64,000 bases of DNA from Ruminococcus sp. (lineage in GTDB: Bacteria > Bacillota > Clostridia > Oscillospirales > Ruminococcaceae): contig SVNK01000001.1 in the NCBI GenBank assembly GCA_015066935.1, positions 88,093-152,092 on the forward strand, given 5' to 3'. Position 1 is the stretch's first letter; each line of letters opens with the position of its first letter. The notes beneath the pieces were generated by a model. It was not told the DNA's origin and searched no databases. It worked only from the letters and a program-made list of their open reading frames with translations. Both the position numbers and the translations under genes were made by a program. This document shows positions 34,388 to 42,240 of the stretch, piece by piece.

Positions 34388-35644
34388 TTAATCCGTAACC
34401 TTTTTGAAGCAAAGTGTGGCGTTATGTCCGCCGAAGCCCAGTGAATTCGAAAGGACTGCTCTTACTTCCTGATTAATATTGCCGTCTGTGCAGTAATTGA
34501 GGTCACATTCCTCGTCGGGAACCTTGTATCCGACTGTTGCGTGAATAAAGCCTTCCTCTATCGACTTCGCACATACAACAGCTTCAACTGCTCCCGCTGC
34601 ACCGAGAAGATGTCCTATCATTGATTTTGTGGAGCTTATCTTCACGTTTTCAGCTTCGTCACCGAAAGCAACCTTGATTGCAGTTGTTTCGTACTTGTCG
34701 TTGAGACCCGTTGAAGTTCCGTGAGCGTTGATGTAGTCCACATCGGAGGGAGTAAGACCTGCCTCCTGCATTGCGATTTTCATGCCCATTCCCGCAGCTT
34801 CACCCGTAGGCATGGGAGATGTCATATGATAGCCGTCGCAGGTAGCTCCGTATCCGCCGATTTCAGCGTAAATCTTCGCACCTCTTGCCTTGGCGTGCTC
34901 GTACTCCTCAAGAACGAGGATACCGCTTCCCTCTCCGAGAACAAATCCGTTTCTCTCCTTATCGAATGGTACGGACGCTCTTGAGAGGTCGCCGCTTTTG
35001 GAAAGTGCCTTCATATTGGCAAATCCGCCGAGTGTGAATTCCTCATTTGTACTCTCGGTACCGCCTGCGATACAGACATCAAGATAGCCGTCCTTGATTT
35101 TGCGGAAAGCCTCGCCGATTGCGTGGGTTCCCGAAGCACATGCAGATGAAACGTCGAAATTTGCTCCCCTGAAGCCTGTCTTCATGGAGATTGTACCTGC
35201 TGCCATGTTGCTTATCATCATCGGAATAAAGAATACAGAGATTCTTCCGGGACCCTTTTCAAGAAATTTTTCATGCTCTGAGAGTGTCAGGTCGATTCCG
35301 CCTATGCCCGAACCAACGATAACACCTGCTCTGTACGGGTCCACGTCGGAGAAGTCCGAACCGGCGTCTTTTATAGCCTCGTGTGCTGCGACAACGGCAA
35401 ACTTCGTGAACCTGTCCATACGTCTTGCTTCCTTTTTATCAAAGCAGTCCGCATAATCATAATAAGCTGTCTCGTCGAAATCGGTAACGGCTCCGCAGAT
35501 TTTTACGCCGATACGCTCTGTATCGAAATGCTCTATCATAGAAAAGCCGATTTTATTTTCCTTAATGCCTTCCCAGAATTTCTCAACGCCTGTTCCAAGG
35601 GGAGTTACTGCGCCGAGTCCTGTAATTACAACTCTTCTGCTCAT
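34388..35644 (-). CDS. fabF: 3-oxoacyl-ACP synthase II
   Basis: Condensing enzyme of chain elongation. The 418-residue thiolase-fold protein begins RRVVITGLGAVTPLG and shows the Cys-His-His triad: nucleophile in VSSACASGTHAI (near 166), INAHGTSTGLND (near 305), and SIKSMIGHLLGAAGAVE equivalent (near 343). Typical length and start. It lies 57 bases after fabG. Confidence 0.96.
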   Translation of the reverse strand: MSRRVVITGLGAVTPLGTGVEKFWEGIKENKIGFSMIEHFDTERIGVKICGAVTDFDETAYYDYADCFDKKEARRMDRFTKFAVVAAHEAIKDAGSDFSDVDPYRAGVIVGSGIGGIDLTLSEHEKFLEKGPGRISVFFIPMMISNMAAGTISMKTGFRGANFDVSSACASGTHAIGEAFRKIKDGYLDVCIAGGTESTNEEFTLGGFANMKALSKSGDLSRASVPFDKERNGFVLGEGSGILVLEEYEHAKARGAKIYAEIGGYGATCDGYHMTSPMPTGEAAGMGMKIAMQEAGLTPSDVDYINAHGTSTGLNDKYETTAIKVAFGDEAENVKISSTKSMIGHLLGAAGAVEAVVCAKSIEEGFIHATVGYKVPDEECDLNYCTDGNINQEVRAVLSNSLGFGGHNATLCFKKVTD

Positions 35645-35701
35645 AAAAATTCCTTTCGCTTTGTGAAAATTAATTTGTGCCGTAGTATGTCAACGGGTGG
35701 A

Positions 35702-36442
35702 TCACATTGAAAGTCCGCCCGAAATTTCTATAACCTGTCCCGTAACATATGATGAATCGTCGGAAACAAGGAACGATACAACAGATGCGATTTCCTCAGG
35801 CTCGCCGTAGCGTTTCAGTGCAACGGCATCAAGAAGCTTTGTCTTGATTTCGTCAGAGAGTGCGTCTGTCATTGGTGTATTGATAAAGCCCGGAGCTACT
35901 GCGTTGCAGGTGATATTCTTTCTGCCGTACTCCTTGGCGATTGTCTTTGTCATGCCGATTATTGCTGCCTTTGATGCGGAATAGTTCACCTGTCCGGGAT
36001 TTCCGTAGAGTCCCGCAACGGACGATACATTGACGATTCTGCCATATTTCTGCTTCATCATTACGGGGCAGACGTGCTTGAGCATATTGTATACGCTCTT
36101 CTGGTTTACAGCGATTACAGCGTCGTAGTCCTCCTCCTTCATACGTGCGAGGAGAGTGTCCTTTGTGATGCCTGCGTTGTTGATGAGAGCCTCTATACTG
36201 CCCATTTCCGCCTTGATTTTCTTCACCATTTCTTCACACTGACCGTAGTTCGAAACATCGGCAGCAAAACACTCTGCCTTCACTCCGAAGGCTCTGCACT
36301 CCTCTGCTACTGCCTTTGCCTTGACTTCTGAATCCTCGCTCGGATAGTGGTTTATCGCCACATCGAAGCCGTCCTTTGCAAGTCTCTTTGCGATGCAGGC
36401 GCCGATTCCCTGTGATGCGCCCGTGATTAATGCTACTGCCAT
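35702..36442 (-). CDS. fabG: 3-oxoacyl-ACP reductase
   Basis: NADPH-dependent reduction of 3-oxoacyl-ACP. The 246-residue short-chain dehydrogenase has TGASQGIG near the start, NNAGIT near 90, catalytic Ser in NVSSVAGLYGN (near 142), and YSASKAAIIG (Tyr near 155, Lys 159). The ATG at 36442 is seven bases from GGAGG; an upstream extension of 13 codons lacks an SD. The first 29 codons are duplicated at 36980-37072. Confidence 0.96.
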   Translation of the reverse strand: MAVALITGASQGIGACIAKRLAKDGFDVAINHYPSEDSEVKAKAVAEECRAFGVKAECFAADVSNYGQCEEMVKKIKAEMGSIEALINNAGITKDTLLARMKEEDYDAVIAVNQKSVYNMLKHVCPVMMKQKYGRIVNVSSVAGLYGNPGQVNYSASKAAIIGMTKTIAKEYGRKNITCNAVAPGFINTPMTDALSDEIKTKLLDAVALKRYGEPEEIASVVSFLVSDDSSYVTGQVIEISGGLSM

Positions 36443-36464
36443 TATTTTACCTCCGATTGTTTTT

Positions 36465-36746
36465 TTATTCAGTAACTTCAAATTCCAGAAAGATACGATT
36501 ACATTTCCCGCAATACCCTGCCGAGTTATTTTCTATACCCCATGTCTGTATCGGAAACGACTTATCACATGTCTGGAAAAGCTTTTTTATACGATGCTTT
36601 TCATTCGCTTCAGTAGTTTTGTCAGAATAAAACTTCCCTTCCGCATCAATAAGATCAAAGATTGCACGTGGAGCCGGAAACTGTACTTTTCCCGTATCAA
36701 GCTCTCCGCCGCATATCGGACAGCATTTAAAGCTTATTTCCTCCAT
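36465..36746 (-). CDS. Small zinc-ribbon protein (copy B), DUF6487-like
   Basis: A 93-residue protein with CPICGGEL near residue 9 and YCGKCNRIFLEF near the C-terminus: two CxxC knuckles that would bind one zinc. Between them lies a variable region (KLFQTCDKSF). It is a paralogue of the larger zinc-ribbon gene at 37089 (shared start EEISFKCCPICG / GEISFKYCPVCG). Its ATG overlaps the stop of the preceding gene (TAATG). Function unknown. The two copies flank a fabG fragment, the product of one duplication. Confidence 0.65.
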   Translation of the reverse strand: MEEISFKCCPICGGELDTGKVQFPAPRAIFDLIDAEGKFYSDKTTEANEKHRIKKLFQTCDKSFPIQTWGIENNSAGYCGKCNRIFLEFEVTE

Positions 36747-36955
36747 TATAATTCTTCCCTTTCAAATACAAGGTCATAGAAAGTAACTTTACCATAGGAA
36801 GTCATCTCTATAGGAATCTGTCCCACAAAACGCCAGCCCTGTGAAGCCATTTCCGCTATAACAGTCCTATGTCCACGATAGCCGTCCTCCTTTGAGGTTA
36901 CGTAACCGCCCTTCAGAAACTTGTATTCCATTCTGATAAATACATATCTTTTCAT
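36746..36955 (-). CDS. Small DUF4177-like protein
   Basis: A 69-residue protein with the pattern EYKFLKGG...RTVIAEMASQGWRFVGQIP...YDLVFERE, similar to the DUF4177 fold (short beta-alpha-beta with a central GWxxV). It has a weak SD (AAAGGG, seven bases). It is the only gene of the inserted block without a counterpart on the other side, so it was perhaps gained or the other copy was lost. Role unknown. Confidence 0.6.
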   Translation of the reverse strand: MKRYVFIRMEYKFLKGGYVTSKEDGYRGHRTVIAEMASQGWRFVGQIPIEMTSYGKVTFYDLVFEREEL

Positions 36956-36979
36956 GGTAAATCCCTTTCCCCTATAATA

Positions 36980-37072
36980 TTACAATGGGACATCGAGGAC
37001 GCCCTTTGCAAGTCTCTTTGCGATACAAGCGCCTATTCCCTGTGATGCGCCTGTTATAATTGCTGTTGCCAT
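36980..37072 (-). pseudogene. fabG': fabG 5' fragment
   Basis: Thirty codons beginning MATAIITGASQGIGAC and continuing IAKRLAKG before a changed tail (VLDVPL) and a TAA stop. The first 24 residues match fabG almost exactly, with the same spacing from a purine-rich SD (GAAGG, shifted). Alignment with 36350-36453 has a constant offset of 630. It holds the NADP-binding glycine motif but no catalytic residues, so I call it a truncated duplicate. It could still be translated as a short peptide. Confidence 0.85.
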
Positions 37073-37088
37073 ATATATTTACCTTCGA

Positions 37089-37550
37089 TTATTCTTCATT
37101 TTCGTCATCAGAATTATCCCATTCAACAAGACCATTCCATTCTTCATAAGGGTCATCTTCCTGTACATAAACATTTTCATCATTTATTGTACTTTCAGTT
37201 TCTTCGCAGTAATAATCCACATCATAAGTCGGAAGAGACTCTTCGCCAATTGGATTATAGCTTTCCCTTATTTCGATATCCGCAATAATTCTATCGCACT
37301 TTTCACAGTACCCCGCAGGAATACACGGCTGTTTAAATGCGGAAAAGCAAGTGCTTTTTGAGTAAGCAACCGAAAAAGCACTCTTTACGGGATGCTCTTT
37401 TTGGTATTGGATATCTTCTTCGCAATAAAAGAGAATTGTATCAGTAAAGCCGTTCATAACTCCGGGTTTTCTTGATACGGGAACTGATATTTTCCCCTCC
37501 TGAAGTTCACTGCCACACACGGGACAGTATTTAAAACTTATTTCCCCCAT
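37089..37550 (-). CDS. Zinc-ribbon protein (copy A) with acidic tail
   Basis: A 153-residue protein that starts MGEISFKYCPVCGSELQEGK, has a second knuckle AGYCEKCDRIIADIE near residue 90, and ends with a strongly acidic, Glu/Asp-rich tail of about 50 residues (DVDYYCEETEST, EEWNGLVEWDNSDDENEE). The paralogue at 36465 lacks the tail. I start at ATG 37550, after GGGGGATT; an upstream in-frame start overlaps fabK. Its position inside the fatty-acid operon gives no clue to its role. Confidence 0.65.
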   Translation of the reverse strand: MGEISFKYCPVCGSELQEGKISVPVSRKPGVMNGFTDTILFYCEEDIQYQKEHPVKSAFSVAYSKSTCFSAFKQPCIPAGYCEKCDRIIADIEIRESYNPIGEESLPTYDVDYYCEETESTINDENVYVQEDDPYEEWNGLVEWDNSDDENEE

Positions 37551-37572
37551 AATAATCCCCCGCTTGTATGGT

Positions 37573-38499
37573 TTATCTTCCAAGAAGCTTGCTCGCCTCT
37601 GCCATCATTTCCTCAACGATGTCCTTACACGGCTTGACATCGTTTACCATACCAGCGATAAGTCCGCAGAGGAACGAGCCTTCCTCAACATTACCGTCCT
37701 GAACTGCCTTTCTCAGCGAACCGAGTGTTACTTCCTCAAACTGTTCGGGAGTGAGAGTGCCGTCCTTTTCACCGTTTGCAAGCATCTTCGCAAACTTTGT
37801 CTTGATATTTCTGCACGGATGACCTGTATAACGTCCCGTAACGACGTTGTCGGTGTCCTTTGCCTTTACGACAAGCTCCTTGAAGGTCGGGTGAATCTGA
37901 CACTCCTCAGAAGCAAGGAAGCGTGTACCGATCTGTACGCCCTCCGCACCAAGCATGAACGATGCCGCAATACCTCTGCCGTCTGCGATACCGCCTGCGG
38001 CAATTACGGGGATTTCAAGTGCGTCCACGACCTGCGGAACAAGACACATTGTTGTGTTCTCGCCGATATGACCGCCCGATTCTGTGCCCTCAGCAACTAC
38101 GGCGTCGGCACCTGCCTTTTCCATTCTCTTTGCAAGCGCAACCGAAGGAATTACGGGAATAACCTTGATTCCTGCTTCTTTCCACGCTGGAATGAACTTT
38201 CCCGGGTTGCCTGCTCCTGTTGTTACTACGGAAACCTTTTCGTCGATACAGAGCTGTGCGAGGTCCTCTGCATTGGGACTCATGAGCATGATGTTTACGC
38301 CGAAGGGCTTGTCTGTTTTCTCCTTGCAGAGTCTTATCTGCTCTCGGAGATAGTCGATGGGAGCAGAACCTCCCGCAATAAGACCTACACCGCCTGCATT
38401 TGATACTGCTGCAGCAAGCGTATGCTCGGCAATCCATGCCATTCCACCCTGTATAAGCGGATATTTACAGCCCAGTAATTCTGTAATTCTTGTTTTCAT
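37573..38499 (-). CDS. fabK: Enoyl-ACP reductase II (FMN-dependent)
   Basis: Reduces enoyl-ACP at the end of each cycle; a triclosan-tolerant alternative to FabI. The 308-residue TIM-barrel protein starts RITELLGCKYPLIQGGMAWIA, with VVAEGTESGGHIG near 142-154 and AAGGIADGRGIAASFMLGAEGVQIGTRF (about residues 175-202), the nitronate-monooxygenase/FabK family pattern. Located between fabH and fabG, supporting FabK rather than another family member. Confidence 0.93.
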   Translation of the reverse strand: MKTRITELLGCKYPLIQGGMAWIAEHTLAAAVSNAGGVGLIAGGSAPIDYLREQIRLCKEKTDKPFGVNIMLMSPNAEDLAQLCIDEKVSVVTTGAGNPGKFIPAWKEAGIKVIPVIPSVALAKRMEKAGADAVVAEGTESGGHIGENTTMCLVPQVVDALEIPVIAAGGIADGRGIAASFMLGAEGVQIGTRFLASEECQIHPTFKELVVKAKDTDNVVTGRYTGHPCRNIKTKFAKMLANGEKDGTLTPEQFEEVTLGSLRKAVQDGNVEEGSFLCGLIAGMVNDVKPCKDIVEEMMAEASKLLGR

Positions 38500-38519
38500 A
38501 AACGTCTCCTTTGCCGTTA

Positions 38520-38690
38520 AATGCGAAGTCTGCTTCCTCAGGGGACGCCGTCCCCTGAACCCCTGCCAAAGGGCAGATACGCCCTTTGGAATCCCCTTAG
38601 CGTTTTCATCACCCCACCATAAAGGTGAGGTAATGAAAACGTAGAAATCAAGGGTATTTTTCCTTTAACACAATTCGGGACAGTCCCAAA
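38520..38690. repeat. Triple-hairpin repeat element
   Basis: Three inverted repeats in a row: AGGGGACGCCGTCCCCT (38539-38555), CCAAAGGGC...GCCCTTTGG (38566-38589), and GTTTTCAT...ATGAAAAC (38602-38640). No gene fits. It separates fabH from fabK and could slow or end transcription between them. The first part resembles the hairpin-rich part of the palindromic element at 29806. Confidence 0.55.
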
Positions 38691-38701
38691 AGAAAGCAAA
38701 C

Positions 38702-39688
38702 TTAATATTCAATAATAATGCCGCCATAGGTAAGACCTGCACCGAAACCGATGAGTGCAAGCTTCTGTCCTCTTTTGATTATGCCCTTTTCGAGAGCCTC
38801 GTTGAGGGCAAGAGGTATCGAGGAACTTGAGGTATTACCGTAATGGTCGAGCGTTATGATGAACTTATCCATTGGTACGCCGAGTTTTTTTGCGGCGGTC
38901 TCTATAATGCGGACGTTTGCCTGATGCGGGATGAACCAGTCGATGTCGTCGATTGTGATTCCTGCCTTTTCAGCCGCAAGCTCAAACGACTTCGGGAGTG
39001 CCTGTACTGCGAACTTGTATACCTCCTTACCGTTCTGGTAGAGCTTATGGAGAGGCATATCAGCAAATTCCGTCTCAAATTCCTTATCGGTTTTAATCTC
39101 CTCGGCAACGTCCATGGAGCGTGCAAACAGGAGATTTGCTCCGCTTCCGTCAGATGCGAGGTGTGATGAATAAAGCTTTTCACTTCTTTCGATAACAGCC
39201 GCAGCCGAACCGTCTCCGAAAAGAATACATGAAGAACGGTCGGTGAAATCAACAAAGCGTGAAAGATTCTCAGCAGCAACCACAAGCACATATTTCAGCG
39301 AACTGTCGGTGTCAAGGAAGCGTCTTGCGGTATCGAGTGCATACACAAATCCTGTGCAGGCAGCGTTTATATCGAAAGCGGCTGCATTTACAGCACCGAT
39401 TTTATGCTGGATTATGCTTGCCATGCTCGGAGTAAGAAAGTCGCTTGAAACGGAGCATCCGATTACAAGACCGATTTCCTTCGGGTCGATTCCCGCACGC
39501 TCAACAGCCTGCATCGAAGCATTCAGTCCGAGATACCATGTAGGCTCCCATCCTGACATCGGTCTTTCGGTAATGCCTGTTCTGGTACGTATCCATTCGT
39601 CATTGGTATCAATGAAGCGGCAGAAATCGTTATTGGAAAGCTTCTGTTCGGGTAAACAGCAGCCTGTTCCAAGAATATTTATTCCCAT
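38702..39688 (-). CDS. fabH: 3-oxoacyl-ACP synthase III
   Basis: Starts fatty-acid synthesis by joining acetyl-CoA (or a branched acyl-CoA) to malonyl-ACP. The 328-residue protein has the Cys nucleophile in FDINAACTGFVYAL (near 112), WFIPHQANVRIIE (His near 250) and DHYGNTSSSSIPLAL (Asn near 280). Normal length. First gene of the operon, with a candidate promoter about 130 bases upstream. Confidence 0.95.
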   Translation of the reverse strand: MGINILGTGCCLPEQKLSNNDFCRFIDTNDEWIRTRTGITERPMSGWEPTWYLGLNASMQAVERAGIDPKEIGLVIGCSVSSDFLTPSMASIIQHKIGAVNAAAFDINAACTGFVYALDTARRFLDTDSSLKYVLVVAAENLSRFVDFTDRSSCILFGDGSAAAVIERSEKLYSSHLASDGSGANLLFARSMDVAEEIKTDKEFETEFADMPLHKLYQNGKEVYKFAVQALPKSFELAAEKAGITIDDIDWFIPHQANVRIIETAAKKLGVPMDKFIITLDHYGNTSSSSIPLALNEALEKGIIKRGQKLALIGFGAGLTYGGIIIEY

Positions 39689-39968
39689 ATTTTATGCTCC
39701 TTAAATGAAATTGATGTATCTTCAGAAAAAAATGCGGGGAACCTTTATAAAAACAGTTGTAAAAAAACAAAATATATGTTATTATAGATAAGCGGATAAA
39801 AATCCACGTATATATATTGTAAATCATTTCCGATTTTTTTGCAACGATATTTTAAGATTTTAAGAATGTATTACTTAAATATCGGCTGTTTTCACAAAAA
39901 TTATACGGTATAGATGTGGAATATGTCCAATCATTTGTATATAACACACAGAAAGGATGCTACATATT
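39689..39968. other. Divergent intergenic region fabH / fabD
   Basis: A 280-base AT-rich region between fabH (minus) and fabD (plus). It contains one fair minus-strand promoter (39816-39844); for fabD I see only poor matches (TATAGA, TATAAC near 39911 and 39940). I see no FapR-type operator. Confidence 0.4.
39816..39844 (-). promoter_or_regulatory. Candidate promoter of the fatty-acid operon
   Basis: Minus strand TTGCAA, 17 bases, TACAAT. It is the best match upstream of fabH; the leader would be about 120 nt. A TATAAT at 39781 lacks a partner at the right distance. Confidence 0.45.
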
Positions 39969-40883
39969 ATGACAATTTCACTATTTTCAGGACAGGGTTC
40001 ACAATATCAGGGGATGGGAAAAGACATCCTCGATGCCATGCCTGAGCTTTCTGTAATTTTCGATACAGGTTCGGAAATTCTCGGAAAAGACCTCAGAAAA
40101 ATCTGCTTCGATGCTGATGATTCCGAACTTTCAAGAACCGTAAATGCTCAGCCTGCTATCATGTCCGTTTCGATTCTCTGTCTCGAAGCCGCCAAGGCAA
40201 AGGGCTTCCGCTTCGACGGCGTTGCAGGTCACTCTCTCGGAGAATACGCTGCCATGTACGCTTCGGGAATGGTATCTCTTGAGGACGCTTTCCGTCTTAT
40301 CAAGGCTCGTTCAGAGGCTATGGAGGAGGCTACAACTCTTTCCAAGGGTGCAATGGCTGCAATCATGAAGATTGCTCCCGAACAGGTTGAGGAGGTCTGT
40401 GCAGCTGCAAAGGAATACGCTGCCGCAGTCAACTACAATTCTCCCGTCCAGACCGTTGTTGCAGGTACTCCCGAGGGTATCGCCGAGGTCAGCGAGGTAT
40501 TCGCAGGAATGAAGGCAAGAGTAATTCCTCTTAACGTCGCAGGTGCTTTCCATTCAAAGCTCATGCAGCCTGCCGCCGATAAGTTCTACGAAACTGCCAA
40601 GACCATCACTTTCAACGCTCCCGACTGCAAATACTACTCAAACGTCACGGGCGGCGAACTGACCGACTTCTCCGATATGGCTTCCCTCCTTGCAAAACAC
40701 ATCGTTTCTCCCGTGAGATTTACTTCCGAACTTGCCGCAATGCACAACGCAGGTGCCGACAGATTCGTTGAATTCGGTCCCGGAAAGACTCTCACAGGTC
40801 TTGTGAAAAAGACTCTCAAGGACGTCTCCGCACTTAATATCGAGAACCTTGCTGGTCTTGAAGGAGCTGATATTTATGGCTGA
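39969..40883 (+). CDS. fabD: Malonyl-CoA:ACP transacylase
   Basis: Loads malonyl groups onto ACP. The 304-residue protein opens TISLFSGQGSQYQGMGKD, with the nucleophile in GVAGHSLGEYAAM (Ser near 90) and GAFHSKLMQPA (His near 198), plus FGPGKTLTGLVKKTL at the end. In related genomes fabD lies inside the fab operon; here it is on the other strand and starts the aroE-aroK unit. The SD (AAAGGA) fits the ATG at 39969 better than the in-frame ATG four codons upstream. Confidence 0.95.
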   Translation: MTISLFSGQGSQYQGMGKDILDAMPELSVIFDTGSEILGKDLRKICFDADDSELSRTVNAQPAIMSVSILCLEAAKAKGFRFDGVAGHSLGEYAAMYASGMVSLEDAFRLIKARSEAMEEATTLSKGAMAAIMKIAPEQVEEVCAAAKEYAAAVNYNSPVQTVVAGTPEGIAEVSEVFAGMKARVIPLNVAGAFHSKLMQPAADKFYETAKTITFNAPDCKYYSNVTGGELTDFSDMASLLAKHIVSPVRFTSELAAMHNAGADRFVEFGPGKTLTGLVKKTLKDVSALNIENLAGLEGADIYG

Positions 40884-41718
40884 TTACGCACTCACAGGTC
40901 ATCCTCTGGGACATTCCATGTCGCCTCTTATACATAACAGACTTTTTGAACTCAGCGGCATCACCGACGCTCGCTACAGTCTTGTTGACATCGCTCCCGA
41001 GGACATCCCGAACAGCCGTGCCCTTATTGAAAAATATGCGGGAATGAATGTCACTATTCCCCATAAACAGACGGTTATCGCTCTTATGGACGAGCTTGCG
41101 GACAGCGCTCTCCGCTACAACTCCGTCAACTGCATCAAGAACGACAACGGCAGACTTATCGGATTTAATACCGACTGCGACGGCTTTCTCCGTTCCGCTG
41201 AACAGCTTCCCATCGACGGAAATGTCGTGATTCTAGGCTGCGGCGGTGTCGGACGCATGATGGCTATTGAAACGGCTCTTCACGGCGGTGCACTCACCCT
41301 TGCGGTGCTCAAGAAGGACATCGGTCTTGCTCAGAATCTCACGGATGAAATCCTCGCAAAATGCAGCGGTGCATCAGTGAAAATCGTCGATATTTCCGAA
41401 CTCGACGGAAAATTCGACCTCATGGTCAATGCAACTCCAGTTGGTATGTATCCTAAGGTTGAAGGCTGTCCCGTAAGCGACAGTGCTGTCGAAAACTGCT
41501 CCGCTTTCTTCGACGCAGTCTACAACCCCACAGAAACCACTCTCATCAGAAAAGCACGTGCCATGGGAAAAACTGCCGTCGGCGGAGCTTCTATGCTCGT
41601 TTATCAGGCGGTCAAGGCACATGAAATATGGTACGGAGGAAGCTTCGGTACACAGGAGCTTTCCACTATTATAAAAGAAGTTGAAGCTGCCGTTGATTCC
41701 ATGAATCAGGACGGCTGA
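40876..41718 (+). CDS. aroE: Shikimate dehydrogenase
   Basis: NADPH-dependent reduction of 3-dehydroshikimate. The 280-residue protein has TGHPLGHSMSPLIHNRLF (about 7-24), NVTIPHKQTVIALMD with the catalytic Lys near 64, NSVNCIKND, and the NADP motif VVILGCGGVGRMMA near 118-131. The ATG lies nine bases after GGAG and overlaps fabD by eight bases. Confidence 0.93.
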   Translation: MADYALTGHPLGHSMSPLIHNRLFELSGITDARYSLVDIAPEDIPNSRALIEKYAGMNVTIPHKQTVIALMDELADSALRYNSVNCIKNDNGRLIGFNTDCDGFLRSAEQLPIDGNVVILGCGGVGRMMAIETALHGGALTLAVLKKDIGLAQNLTDEILAKCSGASVKIVDISELDGKFDLMVNATPVGMYPKVEGCPVSDSAVENCSAFFDAVYNPTETTLIRKARAMGKTAVGGASMLVYQAVKAHEIWYGGSFGTQELSTIIKEVEAAVDSMNQDG

Positions 41719-41728
41719 GGAGGACGCT

Positions 41729-42229
41729 ATGACAGTATTTTTATGCGGCTTTATGGGCTGCGGAAAGTCCACATCAGGCAAGCTTGCCGCAAAAAAGCTC
41801 GGTGTCGGCTTCACCGATACCGACGACCTTATCGTCAGGACGCTTGATATGAGTATCCCCGAAATCTTCGAAAAAAAAGGGGAGCCGTTCTTCCGCACAG
41901 CAGAAGCGGAAATCGTGAAATCTCTGTGCGGAAAGTCAGTTGCCGCTGCCTGCGGAGGCGGTGCGATGCTCAACCCCGATACGGCAAAATGTGCCGCTGA
42001 ATCGGGATGTGCCGTAGTATTTCTGGACGTCCCCTTTGATGTCTGCTACGAGCGTATCAAGGACGATACAAACCGTCCCATTGTTATGAATTCCACCAAA
42101 GAACAGCTTGAGGAGCTTTACAACAAACGCCGTGAAGTCTACCTCAGCCATTCGACTGTACATATCAGCTGCGGCAGTCTCAGTCCCATTGAAACGGCTG
42201 AGAAAATCGCCGCCGCTGTAAAAAAATAA
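41729..42229 (+). CDS. aroK: Shikimate kinase
   Basis: Phosphorylates shikimate with ATP. The 166-residue P-loop protein starts TVFLCGFMGCGKSTSGKLAAKKL, with FTDTDDLI (Asp of the substrate site near 32), EPFFRTAEAEI (Arg near 57) and CGGGAMLNP near 78, all conserved in AroK. It follows aroE by ten bases and acts on its product. Confidence 0.93.
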   Translation: MTVFLCGFMGCGKSTSGKLAAKKLGVGFTDTDDLIVRTLDMSIPEIFEKKGEPFFRTAEAEIVKSLCGKSVAAACGGGAMLNPDTAKCAAESGCAVVFLDVPFDVCYERIKDDTNRPIVMNSTKEQLEELYNKRREVYLSHSTVHISCGSLSPIETAEKIAAAVKK

Positions 42230-42240
42230 CGGAGACTATC

